Below, piece by piece: positions 1-12,959 of a DNA stretch of 64,000 bases. The translations under genes were made by a program, and so were the position numbers. The stretch spans positions 92,455,447 through 92,519,446 of the forward strand of contig OX344761.1 of assembly GCA_947034895.1 (NCBI GenBank). The letters are read 5' to 3'. This DNA is from Rhytidiadelphus loreus. Its lineage: Eukaryota; Streptophyta; Bryopsida; Hypnales; Hylocomiaceae. The notes below the pieces were generated by a model. The model saw only the letters and a program-made list of their open reading frames with translations. It was not told the origin of the DNA and did not search any database. Position 1 is the stretch's first letter; the number at the start of each line of letters is the position of its first letter.

Positions 1-127
1 ATGAGACTAGTTTTCAGAGTCATTTAGATGCCGAATTCTGTTCTTCTGAGACGGATGAATCATGACTCTTTGTCATTTTCGTGTGCACCTTTGATTGACC
101 TATTTGTTTTCTTACTTCTTTTAACAG

Positions 128-3100
128 CATTGACTTCCCTGCAAAGTACCAGAGTTGGGATTCCACTGACCCCTTTGAGCTGTTTGAGGCACCAACGATA
201 AAAGCTGAATCCAATCCTAAGGTATGAGCCTTCACATTGTTTACTTGTACGGTTGTTCACTCTGTGAATGCGGAAACCTTAACTTGATATCTCATACGTT
301 ATTAATACACTTCAAATTCTTAGGTGCTCACTAATGCAATGAAAGCATTTACTTACAAGAAGTTGTGAAGTTGTGATATGCTTCATGTTTTAGTCCGTGG
401 TATTTGAAGCGATAGGTTGACTTTGATCAGTTCTAAGATCTACTTGTTTGGAAGTGTAGGCTCATGTGTGCAAGCACCTTCAACAAGAAGCTCGTGGCTG
501 CGATTATCTGGTGCTATGGCTTGATTGTGATCGAGAAGGAGAAAACATTTGTTTCGAAGGTATTGAAAATATGGCGTATGAAAGTTTCCAACTTCATCTA
601 GGTCAGATGGATCGTGCTGTCATGTATTGGAGGTGTTGGTGGACCTGCTAATCTGATTTGCGTTTCGTGCTGATAAACTAATTATGTTTCCCGATTCCAG
701 TGATGGAGAGTGCTGTACCAGTTTTGAGAAAGCTACCAGGGCAGCAAGTGTTTCGAGCCAAATTTTCTGCTATCAGTGAGAAGGACGTCCGAACTGCAAT
801 GAGCACTCTTGGCGAGCCCAATAAGAATGAGGCTTTGTCAGTAGACGCACGACAGGAAATAGATTTGAAAGTTGGTGTAGCATTTACACGTTTCCAGACT
901 CGATATTTTCAAGGAAAATACGGCAACCTTGACGCCAGCGTTATCTCGTACGTCTTTTGGGGTAATTCCCACTCCTTTTTTTTGTTTTCTATTATTGTGT
1001 CAACTGGATCTATATTAAATTAAATACAACTTTCCAGAAATCATAGAGGTAATATATGCTTGGACGTGCTCTCTAAGGGTTTCAACTCTGCATGAACAAG
1101 TAACGACAGTTGAAATTTATTGGGGAGACAATTCTCTGACACAAATCTGTCAAATGTTCTGCATTCATCTGAATATCACGTAACTTTATTAGGATATACG
1201 TAACTTCACAACCAACAATATGTCTTTTGCGAGTCTCTGTTTTTTCTTGGAATTTGATCTTTGATTTTCCGTTACTCTGCTCAGGTATGGACCTTGTCAA
1301 ACCCCGACACTTGGTTTCTGTGTGGAGCGCCACCTCCGAATCACAACTTTTGTTCCAGAGCCTTTTTGGGTAGTGAGACCTCATATAAGCAAAGGCGGGC
1401 ATCAACTGATGCTGGAATGGGACCGCAATCGCCTTTTTGATCGTGAGGTATTTAGCATCTTTCCGATTGTTTAAGAGTTTTGGGTGTGCTATCCTCGTGG
1501 ACGCTAGATTATTTTGAGTTCGAGTTTATTCTGAATTCTGTTTATCAGCATTTAAACCTTCGTTGGGAGTTCCTTTTATATAGAGATCAGTAATGCTATA
1601 GTACTAGCTGTTTCAGTTAGTGTACTTATTTTCTCTTCTCCGTATACTCTGGTCGATTCACTACTGTTTCTAGTTGGGCTTCTAAGATTAACTTCTGATT
1701 CAGGTGGTGATTCCATATTATTCTCAGTGTTTGATTATGGCGGAACGAGACGATTTATTGAAAGTGATCTGTAATGATTGAATCGTTCTTTTGGGTGCTA
1801 TCCTATACGTATGCTGCAGGCCGCAATGCTGTTCCAGAAGCTGGTATCAGATGCCAGATCAGTTCGTGTGACGGATGTCGCAAAGAAAGAAGATAGAAAG
1901 GCCCGTCCACATGGCCTCAACACAGTTGACATGCTGAAGGTGACTTCCCCACCACTCCTTAGTCTCACACGTGAGCCAGATTGGAACGGGCGTTGTGCAC
2001 GATTTGTCTAGTTTTGGGCTTGGCATTCACCAATGGAGGCCTTGAGTGATGAGGAAAGGTTTTTCGATGCAATCATTTTGAATACCTTGAATGTGATGGG
2101 CCGTGAGGTGTTTTAAGGAACTTTCATTTAATTTGATGTGACCTATGTGAGGGATTTGCCACGTGTCCGTATGCAGCATTCTGCTCATCTCTCGTTGTTC
2201 TAATGCTGGACCTATTTCTCATTTCACAATGTATGCACTGCTCATTTCCTTGGTCTCCATGTCTGATCACTGGTTGCATATTTGATTTAGGTCGCATCAA
2301 GTGCACTGAACATGGGTCCACATCATACCATGCAAATTGCTGAGCGCCTCTATACACAAGGTTATTTGAGGTATATACTGCTGCGACATCGAATTCTTTT
2401 GAAGTGTTGATTTCACATTTGGTTGATTCAAAGATGCACGACCTTCATGTTATAGGAGCTAGATATCGTAGTTATCTTTGACCCGCCGGCTGCCTGGAAT
2501 GCGTCCTTTTCTTCAGCTGTGAAAGCAGGTACTACTAACAGCTCAATTTCGATGCATGTTACATTAGGCCTTCTCACCTTTTTGTTTGACTTATCCTAGA
2601 ATTTTTTTTTGTACAGTTATCCTCGAACGGAGAGCACTGCATATCCGGCAAGTTATGATGTCCGTGAGGCTCTTTCAGTACATAGAAACCATCCAATTTG
2701 GGGAGACTATGCATCCTCTTTGATGTCCCTCGGCCCTCATCCTCCGAAGTCAGGGGTTGATGTAGGTGACCATCCTCCCATCACCCCAATGAGATCAGCG
2801 ACCGAGTCAGAACTAGGAGGAGGGGACGCCTGGAGATTGTATGAATATGTTACTCGACATTTTCTTGGCAGTGTAAGCCCTGACTGCAAATATTCAAGGT
2901 GAGGTGAACCTTTTCAGTTATCGGTGCCTCTTTGTAATCAGTCTTGCTTCGGGTTCTTCTTTTGTAGTGCCATTGTGACGGATATCCTATCTCATATCGG
3001 TTTGTACTATCTATGCTGTCAGAACAAAGGTCACTTTTGCTGCTGGAGGTGAGAAATTCTCTGCGAGTGGGCGAGCTGTGATCTCTGCAGGATTCACTGC

Positions 3101-5588
3101 TGTGATGCCATGGCTTGCTGTGGCAGATGAAAGTTTGCCACCTATTTCTAGTGGAGAGTCGATCCCGATGACAGACGTGGAACTCTACCAGGTGGGTGTT
3201 TGTTGGATACTTATGACTGTGTTCACTTCAAGAAACCACGTAATTTGATATCGTGGTTTAGAGGATTTGTAGTTTTCTGATGGATGATTTGTTGCTAATT
3301 CTTACTCCTTCATTCAGCATCCTTATTTAAGTGTCAGTTCTATTATGATCTGTCAACTTTGATCAACTTTTCTTCGATGTTGAAGCAACTTGATCATAAT
3401 TTCTGGCTTTCTGGTGTGGAATACAGTGGTTCTCTCTGCTTGTAATACATCTCTCAAATTTTTCTAATGACTGGTGTTCATATGATAACATTGAAAATTT
3501 TGCTGTTGATACGTCAGGGACGAACTTCACCTCCAGACTATTTAACCGAGAGTGAGCTCATAACTCTAATGGAGAAGCATGGCATAGGCACAGATGCGTC
3601 CATTTCTGTGCACATCAACAATATTTGTGAGCGTAACTATGCACAGGTGACATGGAGGTTACTCTCAAATTAAATACAGTACTTTTGCATACTCTTTTGA
3701 TATTGTTTACAAGATTCATCAGTTCTGTAATATTCATTGTATAGATCGTCATGGCTATCTTTTGGGGCACCAAAACATGTGTGTTTTTTCATGGGAACTA
3801 ATCGCGAGTGCCTCTTAAGAAAACTGATAGTAAAGGATTTTCTTGTGCTTCCAGGTTCAATCGGGTAGACGATTGGTGCCAACACCGTTAGGTATCACGC
3901 TTGTACGCGGATATCAAGTAATAGATGTGGATCTCTGCCTTCCTGACATTCGCAGTTTCATTGAGAAGCAAATAACGCTTATTGCCAAGGGACAGGCAGA
4001 GTACACTCGGGTGGTACGACATGTCTTACAAGAGTTCGCTGCCAAGTTCTCCTACTTTGTTGGTCAGGTAACCTTTTGCAGAGAACTTTATGGCAGCTTC
4101 TGTACATTTACTTCTTCCTAGAAATCTAGTCGCGGCATTTTTTCTTAAAAACTCAAATTTTTCCTTAATTCTCTTTGCTTCTTTTCAATAATTTTACATT
4201 TGTTGTTAGGCATGGCTTCACGTCATGTGTTGATTTCAATGGCAGATAGAGAAAATGGATTCTCTTTTCGAGGCGCAGTTCTCTCCTCTTGCCGACTCTG
4301 GAAAGCCTTTAAGCAAATGTGGGAAATGTTTGCGCTACATGAAGTACATTGCCATGCGACCTTCACGCCTTTATTGTCCCTCATGTGAAGAAGTGCACAC
4401 CCTTCCCCAGAACGGTCATATAAAGGTACATCTGCACTGTTTTTGATTTACTCAGCTAATAATATGTGTGGGGTATGTATTGAAGACACACCTGAAATAA
4501 TGGCTAATGTAATATTTCGTTACTTTAGTTGTACTCATTTTGTGACCAACCAGCTGTACTGAATCATATGAAAGTGTAAGTGTCATTGTGGACAAGTGGT
4601 TAGGGTCACCGTGGTGTCGTCATTCCTTCGTATTTGTTTTAAGGCAATTTCCATGTGTTTTGCAGTTGTACAAGGAGATAACTTGTCCTCTTGACAACTT
4701 CGAGCTAGTGCTCTTCTCTCTTGCGGGTCCCGACGGAAAATCATATCCTCTCTGTCCTTACTGTTACAACAACCCCCCATTCGAGGGGGCAGAAAAACTG
4801 TTTGGTGGAGTAGGGTTCTCCAAGGAACCGGGTAAAGGGGCTGGCAAGGGAGGAATGCCATGCACACTGTGTCCTCATCCCACTTGTCGAAATTCAATGA
4901 TTCAACAAGGAGTGTGTGCGTGCCCTGAATGCGACGGCACTCTGGTTCTCGATCCGGTGAGTGCTCCTAAGTGGAGGCTTGATTGCAACAAGTGCAGTAA
5001 TCTCGTCTATCTCCCGCATAATGCACACAAAATTGCAGTTTGTCAAGAACGGTGCGACGACTGTGGTTCAGCTCTTTTGGAGGTATGTGAGGACTTCCTC
5101 GTAATCTCACTTTCTTGTGTTGAAATAGAACCTGGCCTTGCAGCACAAGAAGCTCGTTAACCCACGTGCAGTTTATATCAGTGTAGAGGTCCTTGGGGTC
5201 CTGCACTATGAATTTTGTGTGTACTTTCACGCGCCTGATTAATTTCTAGGTTCATTTTTCTTCTACGTACGTCTTCTAGAAGGTAGCGCAAGACCGTTCA
5301 CAAATTGCATTCAGTGGTGGATCCAAGGTACTGATTTCGAATGTTTGGAGGCAGGTCAATTTCAACAAGAATTCAACCCCGCTTGCAGATGGAGCCACCT
5401 TACATAGAGCATGTCTTCTATGTGACAAGCTGCTATATTCTCTAGTGGAGGTGAAGCATGGTAGATCGTTTTTTAGTAGGTCTGGGCGAGGGCGAGGGAG
5501 AGGCAGGGGTCGAGGGCGTGGTCGGCGTGGTCGAGGTCGTAGCAGGGGAAGAGGTGAAGATCCTCGGATGAGTTTCAGAGATTTTTAG
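128..5588 (+). CDS. TOP3B: DNA topoisomerase III beta, C-terminal part (5' partial)
   Basis: Type IA topoisomerase that passes single strands of DNA, and in this family RNA, through a transient 5'-phosphotyrosine break. Exons read: 128-221, 460-559, 701-947, 1285-1447, 1820-1939, 2291-2370, 2617-2898, 3023-3191, 3518-3646, 3855-4067, 4246-4425, 4666-5082, 5355-5588; all phases close. The second Toprim motif ([10 protein letters not shown]) is in exon 2. [17 protein letters not shown] spans exons 3-4. The catalytic tyrosine is in SYPRTES at the start of the 2617 exon. [11 protein letters not shown] and repeated CxxC zinc modules follow (4.3-5.5 kb). The last exon encodes an Arg-Gly tail, then PRMSFRDF and the stop. 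The CxxC array and RGG tail match the beta, not alpha, paralogue. The N-terminal Toprim lobe lies outside the window. Gene identity is secure; splice sites are inferred by eye. Confidence 0.95.
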
Positions 5589-6046
5589 ACAATTGCTCAA
5601 GACATCTACTAACCTAGAATCTCACTTGGAGGACTTTAGGGCCAGACCACGAACAAGTGGAGAAGATCAGCCCTCAAAAGTGTGGGTTTTCAGTCGTCAG
5701 AGGTACCAAAGCCTTCACTCTGAACGGTGGGTTGAGCTGCTAAAGTCGTCTGCATACCAATTTCGTTGTCACTTATTCGTTGCCAAACTGGAGGGTTTGG
5801 GTTAGGCAAAATGTGACCATTGAAAATGTAGGCATTTTCTGATGGCCTTTGGTACCTAGTTTTGATTCCCCTGATAACCTTCGCAAATTGTTCATGCAGT
5901 GCTGCAGTTCTACATTCTCGGTAAAGACATATTGTCTTCTAAGCAGTGCAGTTTATTGGCTCTGTTCCTAGGACAGACTACCCATCAACTTCGTGATTTC
6001 GAGAGTCCAAATCTTATATACAACCCCTTTCACACGTTAACCCATA

Positions 6047-6232
6047 TCTACAACCCCCTTTCAAATGCATCAACCCCTTTCTACACCCCCCCTTTTGAAC
6101 CCATCAACTCCTCCTTATCATGAGAGACCATTTTCTACAACCCCCTTTCAAACACATCAACCCTTTATCATGAAAGACCATTTTCTACAACCTCTTTTCA
6201 AACACATCAACCTCTTATTACAAAAGACCATT
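6047..6232. repeat. Degenerate 50-54 bp tandem repeat
   Basis: About three and a half copies of a C-rich unit beginning CTACAACCCCCTTTCAAA and ending AGACCATTTT. The clearest units are 6135-6184 and 6185-6232; an older 54-base unit precedes them at 6081. Copies differ at several positions. Confidence 0.8.
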
Positions 6233-7065
6233 GATTCATGATGTTCAAGTTGATCTTTTCATTTGTATATGGATAATTCCAACCACACTTGATTTGGCAA
6301 TGCTACATGAGCTAAGTGCATAGTGAATGCAAACCTTAGAAACCAAAGTTTTTTAGTGAAGGCAAAACCTTCTCTAACTAATTGTAGAATTCTTGATATT
6401 TGTATTTCATGTTTTCACTTTATTTCATAGATGTTAGATGATCAAACCATTATTTGAATTTGCTAGCATAATGTTCTAGAGTTTGCAAACATTTTTTACT
6501 TGTTCTCTAACTAGTTGTGCTTTGTAAGTTGAGTAGCAATAAATCACTTAATTTTTGAAGTTTTGGGGCATTTCATCTTCTATTCCTACAAAAGCTTTTA
6601 GAGAGTTCCAATCAATATGATACTATAACAAGGTGTACTAACTAATATTTTCAATAATATTTGAAACCTAAAATTGTGAATTCCTTCTAAAATTGATTAT
6701 AAATTTTTTATTTTTATTTTCTATTAGGATTTTTTTTTCTCTTTATATTCAAAATGTAAAAATCTAATAATGGTGATCTTTCAAGATTTTTGTTTCACTT
6801 ATTTAGTCAAGTTGTTTTTGAAGTGTCATTCTTTTAATTGAAAAAATTACTTTTCAGGTCAAACACACTTATATCCCTTTGAACTATAAATTTTTGCAAA
6901 GTTTCAAGCAAAAGTTTCAAAATGAACATCACATCTATACACTTGAATCTACTATAGCATTGACAAGCCAATATTGATCAATAAAATTTTTGAAAACAAA
7001 ATTTGAAATTTCTTCTAAAATTTATTGCTTCTTGAATATTAATATTCTCAAAAGATTAATATTAA

Positions 7066-7301
7066 AATGTTAAGATAACAATGAAGATGATTTTTAATTT
7101 TGATTGTACTTTTAGATCAATGTTAAGATAACAATGAAGATGATTTTTAATTTTGATTGTACTTTTAGATCAATGTTAAGATAACAATGAAGATGATTTT
7201 TAATTTTGATTGTACTTTTAGATCAATGTTAAGATAACAATGAAGATGATTTTTAATTTTGATTGTACTTTTAGATCAATGTTAAGATAACAATGAAGAT
7301 G
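7066..7301. repeat. 53-bp tandem repeat, ~4.5 near-identical copies
   Basis: Unit starts AATGTTAAGATAACAATGAA and recurs at 7066, 7119, 7172, 7225 and 7278, exactly every 53 bases. By eye the copies are identical, so the array expanded recently. It lies in AT-rich spacer with no coding potential. Confidence 0.95.
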
Positions 7302-7816
7302 TTTTTGAAGTCATTATTGAATAATAGTAATTTTTTGGAATTAAAATTTTTAATTTTAGATATGAAATGAAATTGTACAATTTAAATAATAGAATATTTA
7401 TAGAGAAGAGATTTGAAAATTCTTGTCGAACAAAGAATGTTGTAAATAATGTATTATACTAACCTCTAAAAGATCAAGTTCTCAAATCTTGAACAACTCA
7501 TGAATGTAAATGTGTCCTATGAACTAATAGAAATACAATTTTTTCATTTAATAGATTCTTGTACTAGTTCTCTAATTCTTTTTCCTATTTGATTTTATGT
7601 AAATGAATTAGTTATGAGATCTTTACACTAGCACCCACGACCGACATATAAATCATCATTCTAATGACTTGGGGTTAAAATTTGGGTCCAACTTGCATCA
7701 CTCTAATGTTTTGGGCTGGGTCTAGTGTCTAACTAAAAATTCCCGTAGATGAACATGTCCCTGTCTATACCCGGACAGACATCATCTGTATAACCGGATT
7801 CGCCAGGGCAGTATCA

Positions 7817-7824
7817 AACCCTAA
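7817..7824 (+). promoter_or_regulatory. Telo-box (AAACCCTA) upstream of the LLPH-like gene
   Basis: AAACCCTAA lies about 250 bases before the ATG at 8071. Telo-boxes of this form are established promoter elements of plant ribosomal-protein and ribosome-biogenesis genes, which fits the downstream gene. Intron 1 also holds several TTAGGG-type runs (about 8337-8600). Function is inferred from the motif only. Confidence 0.5.
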
Positions 7825-8070
7825 TATTCCAGTTGAAAAAATGGATGACATCTCTTCATAGTTATTGGATGAATGAATAAGCGTCGTTGCCAAGCCTCTT
7901 CTGCAGGTCCTCTAGAAGGAGTGTCTCCTTTTTGCAAGAGGGCCCTCTCGCTCTCACCGTCGAAGCGAAGGAAACTCTCGAGGTGCCCTCCAGAATCGTC
8001 TCTACACTTCACTTGCTAGAACTAAAATTGGTGCTCATCTTTCATCTTTAGAGATTTGCGACAAGGCGAG

Positions 8071-8944
8071 ATGGGGAAGTCAATTAGGTCGAAGAGGTTG
8101 AAGCGCCTGAGGACGCTGAAGCGGGAACTTGTGACGCCGCACTACGATGAGAAGGAGGCTGCGAAGAATTCCATCATGGAAGCTGCATTGGCAGCTCCCA
8201 AGGTCGAGATTCCGAAGAAGCGTTTGCGGGACGAAGCCATGGGTGAGTCACCTACTTTTTGTTCTTTGCGAGCCTGTTGGTGGAAATGTGTGCGTTTGTA
8301 AAGAGTTGGTGCGCCGATCTCGGAGAATGCAAATTTTAGGGTTTAGTGTGGTCTCTGAAGTGTTTGATTTTTATACTTGTCTCTGGGATTTGTAATGGTC
8401 GACCTTTAGAATTTTGTGAAGCTGGTTTAGGGTTCTGAATTAGGGTTTTGGATTAGGGATGCTGTATATTTGTATCATTTTTCGTCACGACTACGAGTTA
8501 TGAGTCTGTCGGTGAATGTGCGTGAGCCTCTAATCACGTCGTGCCCCGAGCACGGTGAATATAGGGTTTAGGGTTTAGAGTGGGCTCTGAAGCATTCACT
8601 CTCAGAATTGGCTCTGGGATTCACGATGGTCTGCATCCAGGATTTAGAGAAGCCGGTTTACGGTTCTGGATCACGGTTCTCTGTACGTGAAGAAGGAAGT
8701 CAAATGTTTATTCTGTAATTTTATTTATTACTGAGGGATAGTTTTATCATTGTTGGCAGAAGTTGAGGAAACAATTCGAGGAAGGGTAGGGCAAACTTCT
8801 ACCTCTATGGTCGTTGATGAGGTCGGCGCTAGCACGAGCGGCAACGAGTCCAAGTTGAAGCCACGAGGTGGCATCAAGAAGAGAGGCAAGAGTCAAGGGC
8901 GGTTGAAGAAGGAGAGGCATCACAAGAAGAAATTGCAATTTTAA
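8071..8944 (+). CDS. DUF2423 / LLPH-like small basic nucleolar protein
   Basis: Two exons, 8071-8242 and 8760-8944, joined in phase through a GTGAGT donor and TTGGCAG acceptor, give 118 aa. The N-terminus MGKSIRSKRLKRLRTLKREL matches the DUF2423 (UPF0642) signature shared by vertebrate LLPH and fungal homologues, small proteins linked to the nucleolus and pre-60S assembly. A lysine/arginine-rich C-terminus (GIKKRGKSQGRLKKERHHKK) is the usual second basic block and likely nucleolar signal; an acidic/Ser stretch separates the two. The ATG at 8071 is the first one giving the family N-terminus. A telo-box in the 5' flank supports a ribosome-biogenesis role. Family call is fairly secure; function is by family only. 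Confidence 0.8.
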
Positions 8945-10055
8945 GTGGAAATCAAGGGAAACCAAAAGACAGCAGCTTAATTATTAGGATATGGCATAGC
9001 CCAAGGGTTTCATGAGCTCTCGCAAACATTTGGGAGTTTCAGGAGTAGCAATCTGTGACAGCGCGTACTGGTTTTATGAAAAAAATTCATACTCGATGAG
9101 GAGCACAAGGGACTGCACTTGAAACTTTAGAAAGGATCTACCACTTTTTTAAGAACATGCCTAGTGAAGGTTGCATGTTTGTGTGAAGGCCAGTTTTATT
9201 GCGAGCAGGTTTTGCTTATGCATGAGAAATTGTAATCATTCTTCTATGCAAACCAAGACAAGTCTTCTGTTGCCTTTTGTGGGCACGCTCTTGTTACGTT
9301 GGGTAAATTTCTTTTGTATTATTTTGATCTGAGATACTTAGAAGGAGCTAACATCTCACCAGTTTTGTCCTGATTGCCTGAGTCATAATTTTTTTCGTGT
9401 GTAATCTGCAAGGGGAGTGTGACTGTCTTAGTGCATCAAATTCAAAATTTGAAGGTTAACAAGTCTTCTGGTGTGAGGTAGGGTGCTGATACCGCTGTCA
9501 TGAATTCTCTACAGTTTTGACTTCCATCCTTGCAGAACAATCAGGTTGAAACAAAACTTGCGTTTGTTTGACATTCAAGTTTTGGGCCTCTGCTGCCACA
9601 GAGCCTTATTTCAAAGCAGGAGATTAAATCCTGACAACTGATTTTCACACCCCGTAACGTTGTTAACCAGTTGCGGCAGGGTGTAACCTTTACGTGAACC
9701 ACTCTGGTACAACTTTTCTAGTACAACTGTTTTTGAACTACTTGGAGAACCTTGCATCATAACTCCATTTGACTCATACTTTTGTCCCACCGCCTTAGTC
9801 CAGAGCAATCATATATAATACACGAACTGAGTCTGTTTCACCTTTGTATTATGACTCCATAGTATTTTTCTCTTGTCCTACCGTATTGCCTTGTTAGTTA
9901 GTTCCATACTAGAATAAATTTTAACATATAATATTAGAGCAATTATAACTGATGTTGAAACGGAGTTTGTTGCAACAACACAAAACCATTTTATGGCCAT
10001 GCGTTGCAGCTTCATCATTAGGAAATTCTCTGTGGATGAAAAAACAATATGGTTC
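8945..10055. other. 3' flank of the LLPH-like gene and spacer
   Basis: Mixed-composition sequence that probably contains the 3' UTR up to about 9.3 kb, then spacer. Short ORFs here have no recognisable motif. I see no gene. Confidence 0.5.
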
Positions 10056-10636
10056 TTAACCCGTAAAGGACCAAGTGTCCCTTCAGGGTACAAATGAATT
10101 TTGGGCAGGTACCTACGGGCTGAATTTTTCTCCTGATTTTTTGAAACTTTTTTTGAAGATAGAAAAACTGATTACCTTTGTGGAAATATAATTTTTTTTC
10201 CAATTGGTGCCCAGGAACAAAAGTTATGCCCACGTAACTCAAAATAGGGGAGATCGGGCAGCAAAAAAATTTGCAAAAATTTGAATTTTTCTTTTCTAAA
10301 TTTTTTTCCCTCGTAGATTATACTTTTGTCTATCTAGAAAGCTTTGATTCATTTCATTTGGATTTTTTATGAGAAAGTTATAGACAATCTTGTTTTTCGG
10401 GCAATTAGAGCATCTTCTTAAAAAAATAACTTGTAGGATTCATTTCTGAATGCAATTTTGACAATTTAAAAAAAAAAAATTCCATGTGGTTTAGTTTGCT
10501 TGCTAGAACAATCTCACCGTGGAGATTAGTGCATTTTAATTCTATCTTAGATATATTAATAAAATAGATTTTCATTCAATCTTGTATCTATTTCTATTAA
10601 ATATATTAAAATAAAGTAGTTTTAAAATATAACTAG
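10056..10636 (+). mobile_element. TTAA-bordered element, copy A1 (3' truncated)
   Basis: Starts TTAACCCGTAAAGGACCA, followed at once by an inverted copy (GTCCCTTCAGGGT) that can form a terminal hairpin. The next ~500 bases align by eye with the element at 41531, including GGTACCTACGGGCTGAA and GTGCCCAGGAACAA. The match ends where another TTAA-bordered element begins at 10637, which suggests nested insertion or truncation. Confidence 0.75.
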
Positions 10637-11566
10637 TTAACCCCTAAACGTCCAAACAATGTTTTTTGGCAACATAGCAATTTTGGGCAGCTCACTACAA
10701 ACAAAGTTTTTATTTTTTTTCTTCGAAAATTTCACACAACACGTGCCCAAGGAATAACTTTAAGCCCCAAAAAATTTCATAACTTTTGACTACATGGTTC
10801 AAAAGTTATTGCATGATATATAATTTTCAGTGTTCAGCTGATTTTTACTTTTAAAATCACTTTTAAAAAAAATAAAAATTTGAAATTGATTCTCTAGATT
10901 TTTATATATGTGGTAAGCTTTGAATCGTTCCATTTTGATTAATGAGATGAAAGTTATGAGAAATTTTAGTTTGGGTTAGTTTGTGGGTAGATGTGGAATC
11001 TCTACTTTAAAATAAACTTTGAAGTCCTTTATTTAACTTAATTTTAAATATTTTTGGAAAAAAATAAAAACATTAGGTGTATATTGTTTATTACAACATT
11101 ACAACCATTGGGATTGACATTTTTCAATTCTATAAATAAATTGTTAACAATTTAGTATTTTTAACCATTCTCTACTTCTTTCTACTTCCTATTTTTTTCC
11201 TATATGTTGTACAATTCCAAATGATCGAAATTTTTTCAAGCATGTAGCTAACTTGACTTGAGGAATGAATCCAAAGAGTAACCACCATTTTGGACATTTT
11301 TTCCTACAAATGTGACCTTGTGAAGTGCAGCTCCCGTATTTTCACAGGGCCAGAAAAAGGATTTTTGTCACTTTAGACGTTAATATCTTTCAATCTAAAT
11401 AGTGGAAAATTCTGAATTTTTTTCCACATCTTCTCTAACTATTTTACTACAAGATCCTATGGTTACATTTGTCTAGAAATGTTTTCCATCTAAAATATGG
11501 TGTTTGTAAATGCATGGAGCAGTTTTGGTGATGTCAGTTTTCACCAAAATGAGGTTTAGGGATTAA
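10637..11566 (+). mobile_element. TTAA-bordered element, subfamily copy A2 (~930 bp)
   Basis: Left end TTAACCCCTAAACGTCC and right end, read inward, TTAATCCCTAAACCTC. Both borders carry TTAA, and the length matches the related elements at 41531 and 43879. Internal similarity to those copies is strongest near the right end (a 'hold on ATCTTTCAATCTAAAT' stretch and AAGATCCTATGGTTA). No transposase ORF, so it is non-autonomous. Confidence 0.7.
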
Positions 11567-12711
11567 ACATTCATCCACAATTTTTGGATGGTTCTTTTCT
11601 ACTTTCATCTAAAGTGGGCGCATTTACCTAAATCCTTGTCTTGCCCTCGATCCCCTAAACCCTCTACTTTGTATTATTTTTTAGTAGTATCAATTTTTTG
11701 ACCAATGCTTGTCATTGTAATTCGAAATGCTGAAACATAGTTACTAATACTTGTGTCAACTTTAGAATACAAATAAGATACTAATTTATTAGATTTATTT
11801 ACGGCACATGCGAATTGAATTTCTATGAATTTCTATTATGCTAACGAGCACTAGTCAAAATATACAAGCACAAGTATTAGTAACTATTTGAAATGCCAGG
11901 ACCTAGTTTTGTAAATAATTAATCAAAATTTGAAGCCTATTTTGAATAATTTTAGAAATTTACAAATCATTATCCAAAGCACAAAGAAATTTTTATTTGA
12001 AGATCTTTAGTTCCTTTTGAAATCTTAAGTGTCAGAAGTAGAATTTTTCCCAATAATTTGAAAATTAGAAAATGACATCTTTGTACAATTTTAATTTCAA
12101 AATTAACTCCTAAAAAGACAATTTTCCGTTGATGAAACAATTGAAAATCCAAAAATGTTCCTATGAAGTCAATTTTAGTTGGATGTTCACAAAATTTTAA
12201 CAGAAGGTGTACATATGTTCCCCCTTAATGGAAATTTATTTATTTTTTCATCACATGCGGCTAGATCGAAACATTTGGTGCCCTAAACTTTTCTGACAAC
12301 TCATGCAACTTTTGCAAAACTCCTCCTTTACTTCTAAAATTTGGCAGGTATGGAACTTACAAGATTCAAGATGCAAATGTCAAAAAAAAATAACCATGTG
12401 TAGTGTAAGAATCTCACTCTAGGAGGAGTTAAAGGTTGCTGCCCCTGTCACGTAAGGTCGAAAATCCTTTTTCTTCTAATTTTGAATGTTATAATCTTTC
12501 AATCCATGCAGTCAAAGTTTCTGAAAATTTTTACTCACATTCCCAAAGTAATCTAGTACAAGTTTGTATGGTTGAATTTTGAAGAAAAAAATTCATTTTT
12601 TTCTCACTGTCCTAATAAGTGGCAATTTTTCACAATCTTGCCTAAAATATGCCTCTAGACTTTAGAGATTAAACCATTTTGACACAATAGTTTTGAAACT
12701 TATCTAAGGAT

Positions 12712-12718
<7 letters not shown>
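11567..12718. repeat. Diverged relatives of the TTAA elements
   Basis: The flank at about 11575-11650 (TTTTTGGATGGTTCTTTTCT onward) recurs at about 43240-43320, so a larger repeat unit is shared. A third right end (TTTAGAGATTAA, ending 12672) follows sequence like the right half of copy A2; its left end could not be located. No gene is visible. Confidence 0.5.

Positions 12719-12770
<52 letters not shown>
12719..12770. repeat. (TA)n microsatellite
   Basis: About 25 uninterrupted TA dinucleotides following a short CA run. Such tracts often vary in length between individuals. Confidence 0.98.
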
Positions 12771-12773
<3 letters not shown>

Positions 12774-12959
12774 GCATTTACTTTTATTTTCAACGATGAA
12801 ATCAAATATCTTCTAGAAGTCATAAAAATTGAATTTTATTTTGTGAAAGTTTGACATTACCTTGAATTTTTGCAAATGAAAGTAGAAAAATTTAATATCA
12901 CATAAAAAAAAAACTTTTAAGAAACGATTTAGAAATTGTTTCATCATTTTTTTTGAAGA

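Larger units (their letters stand above)
5589..7815. other. TOP3B 3' flank and AT-rich spacer
   Basis: The first ~400 bases are of mixed composition and probably include the TOP3B 3' UTR. From about 6.0 kb the sequence becomes very AT-rich and contains two tandem repeats listed separately. The part from about 7440 to 7580 resembles the repeats that begin at 57730 and 28021. I see no gene. Confidence 0.6.

Noticed and set aside
1..127. ATG at base 1 as a gene start
   Set aside because: The frame stops quickly, and a TTTTAACAG acceptor at 127 followed by TOP3B coding sequence shows that this is intron.
7066..7301. CRISPR-like appearance of regularly spaced repeats
   Set aside because: The repeat is a contiguous 53-base unit with no unique spacers, in a plant genome.
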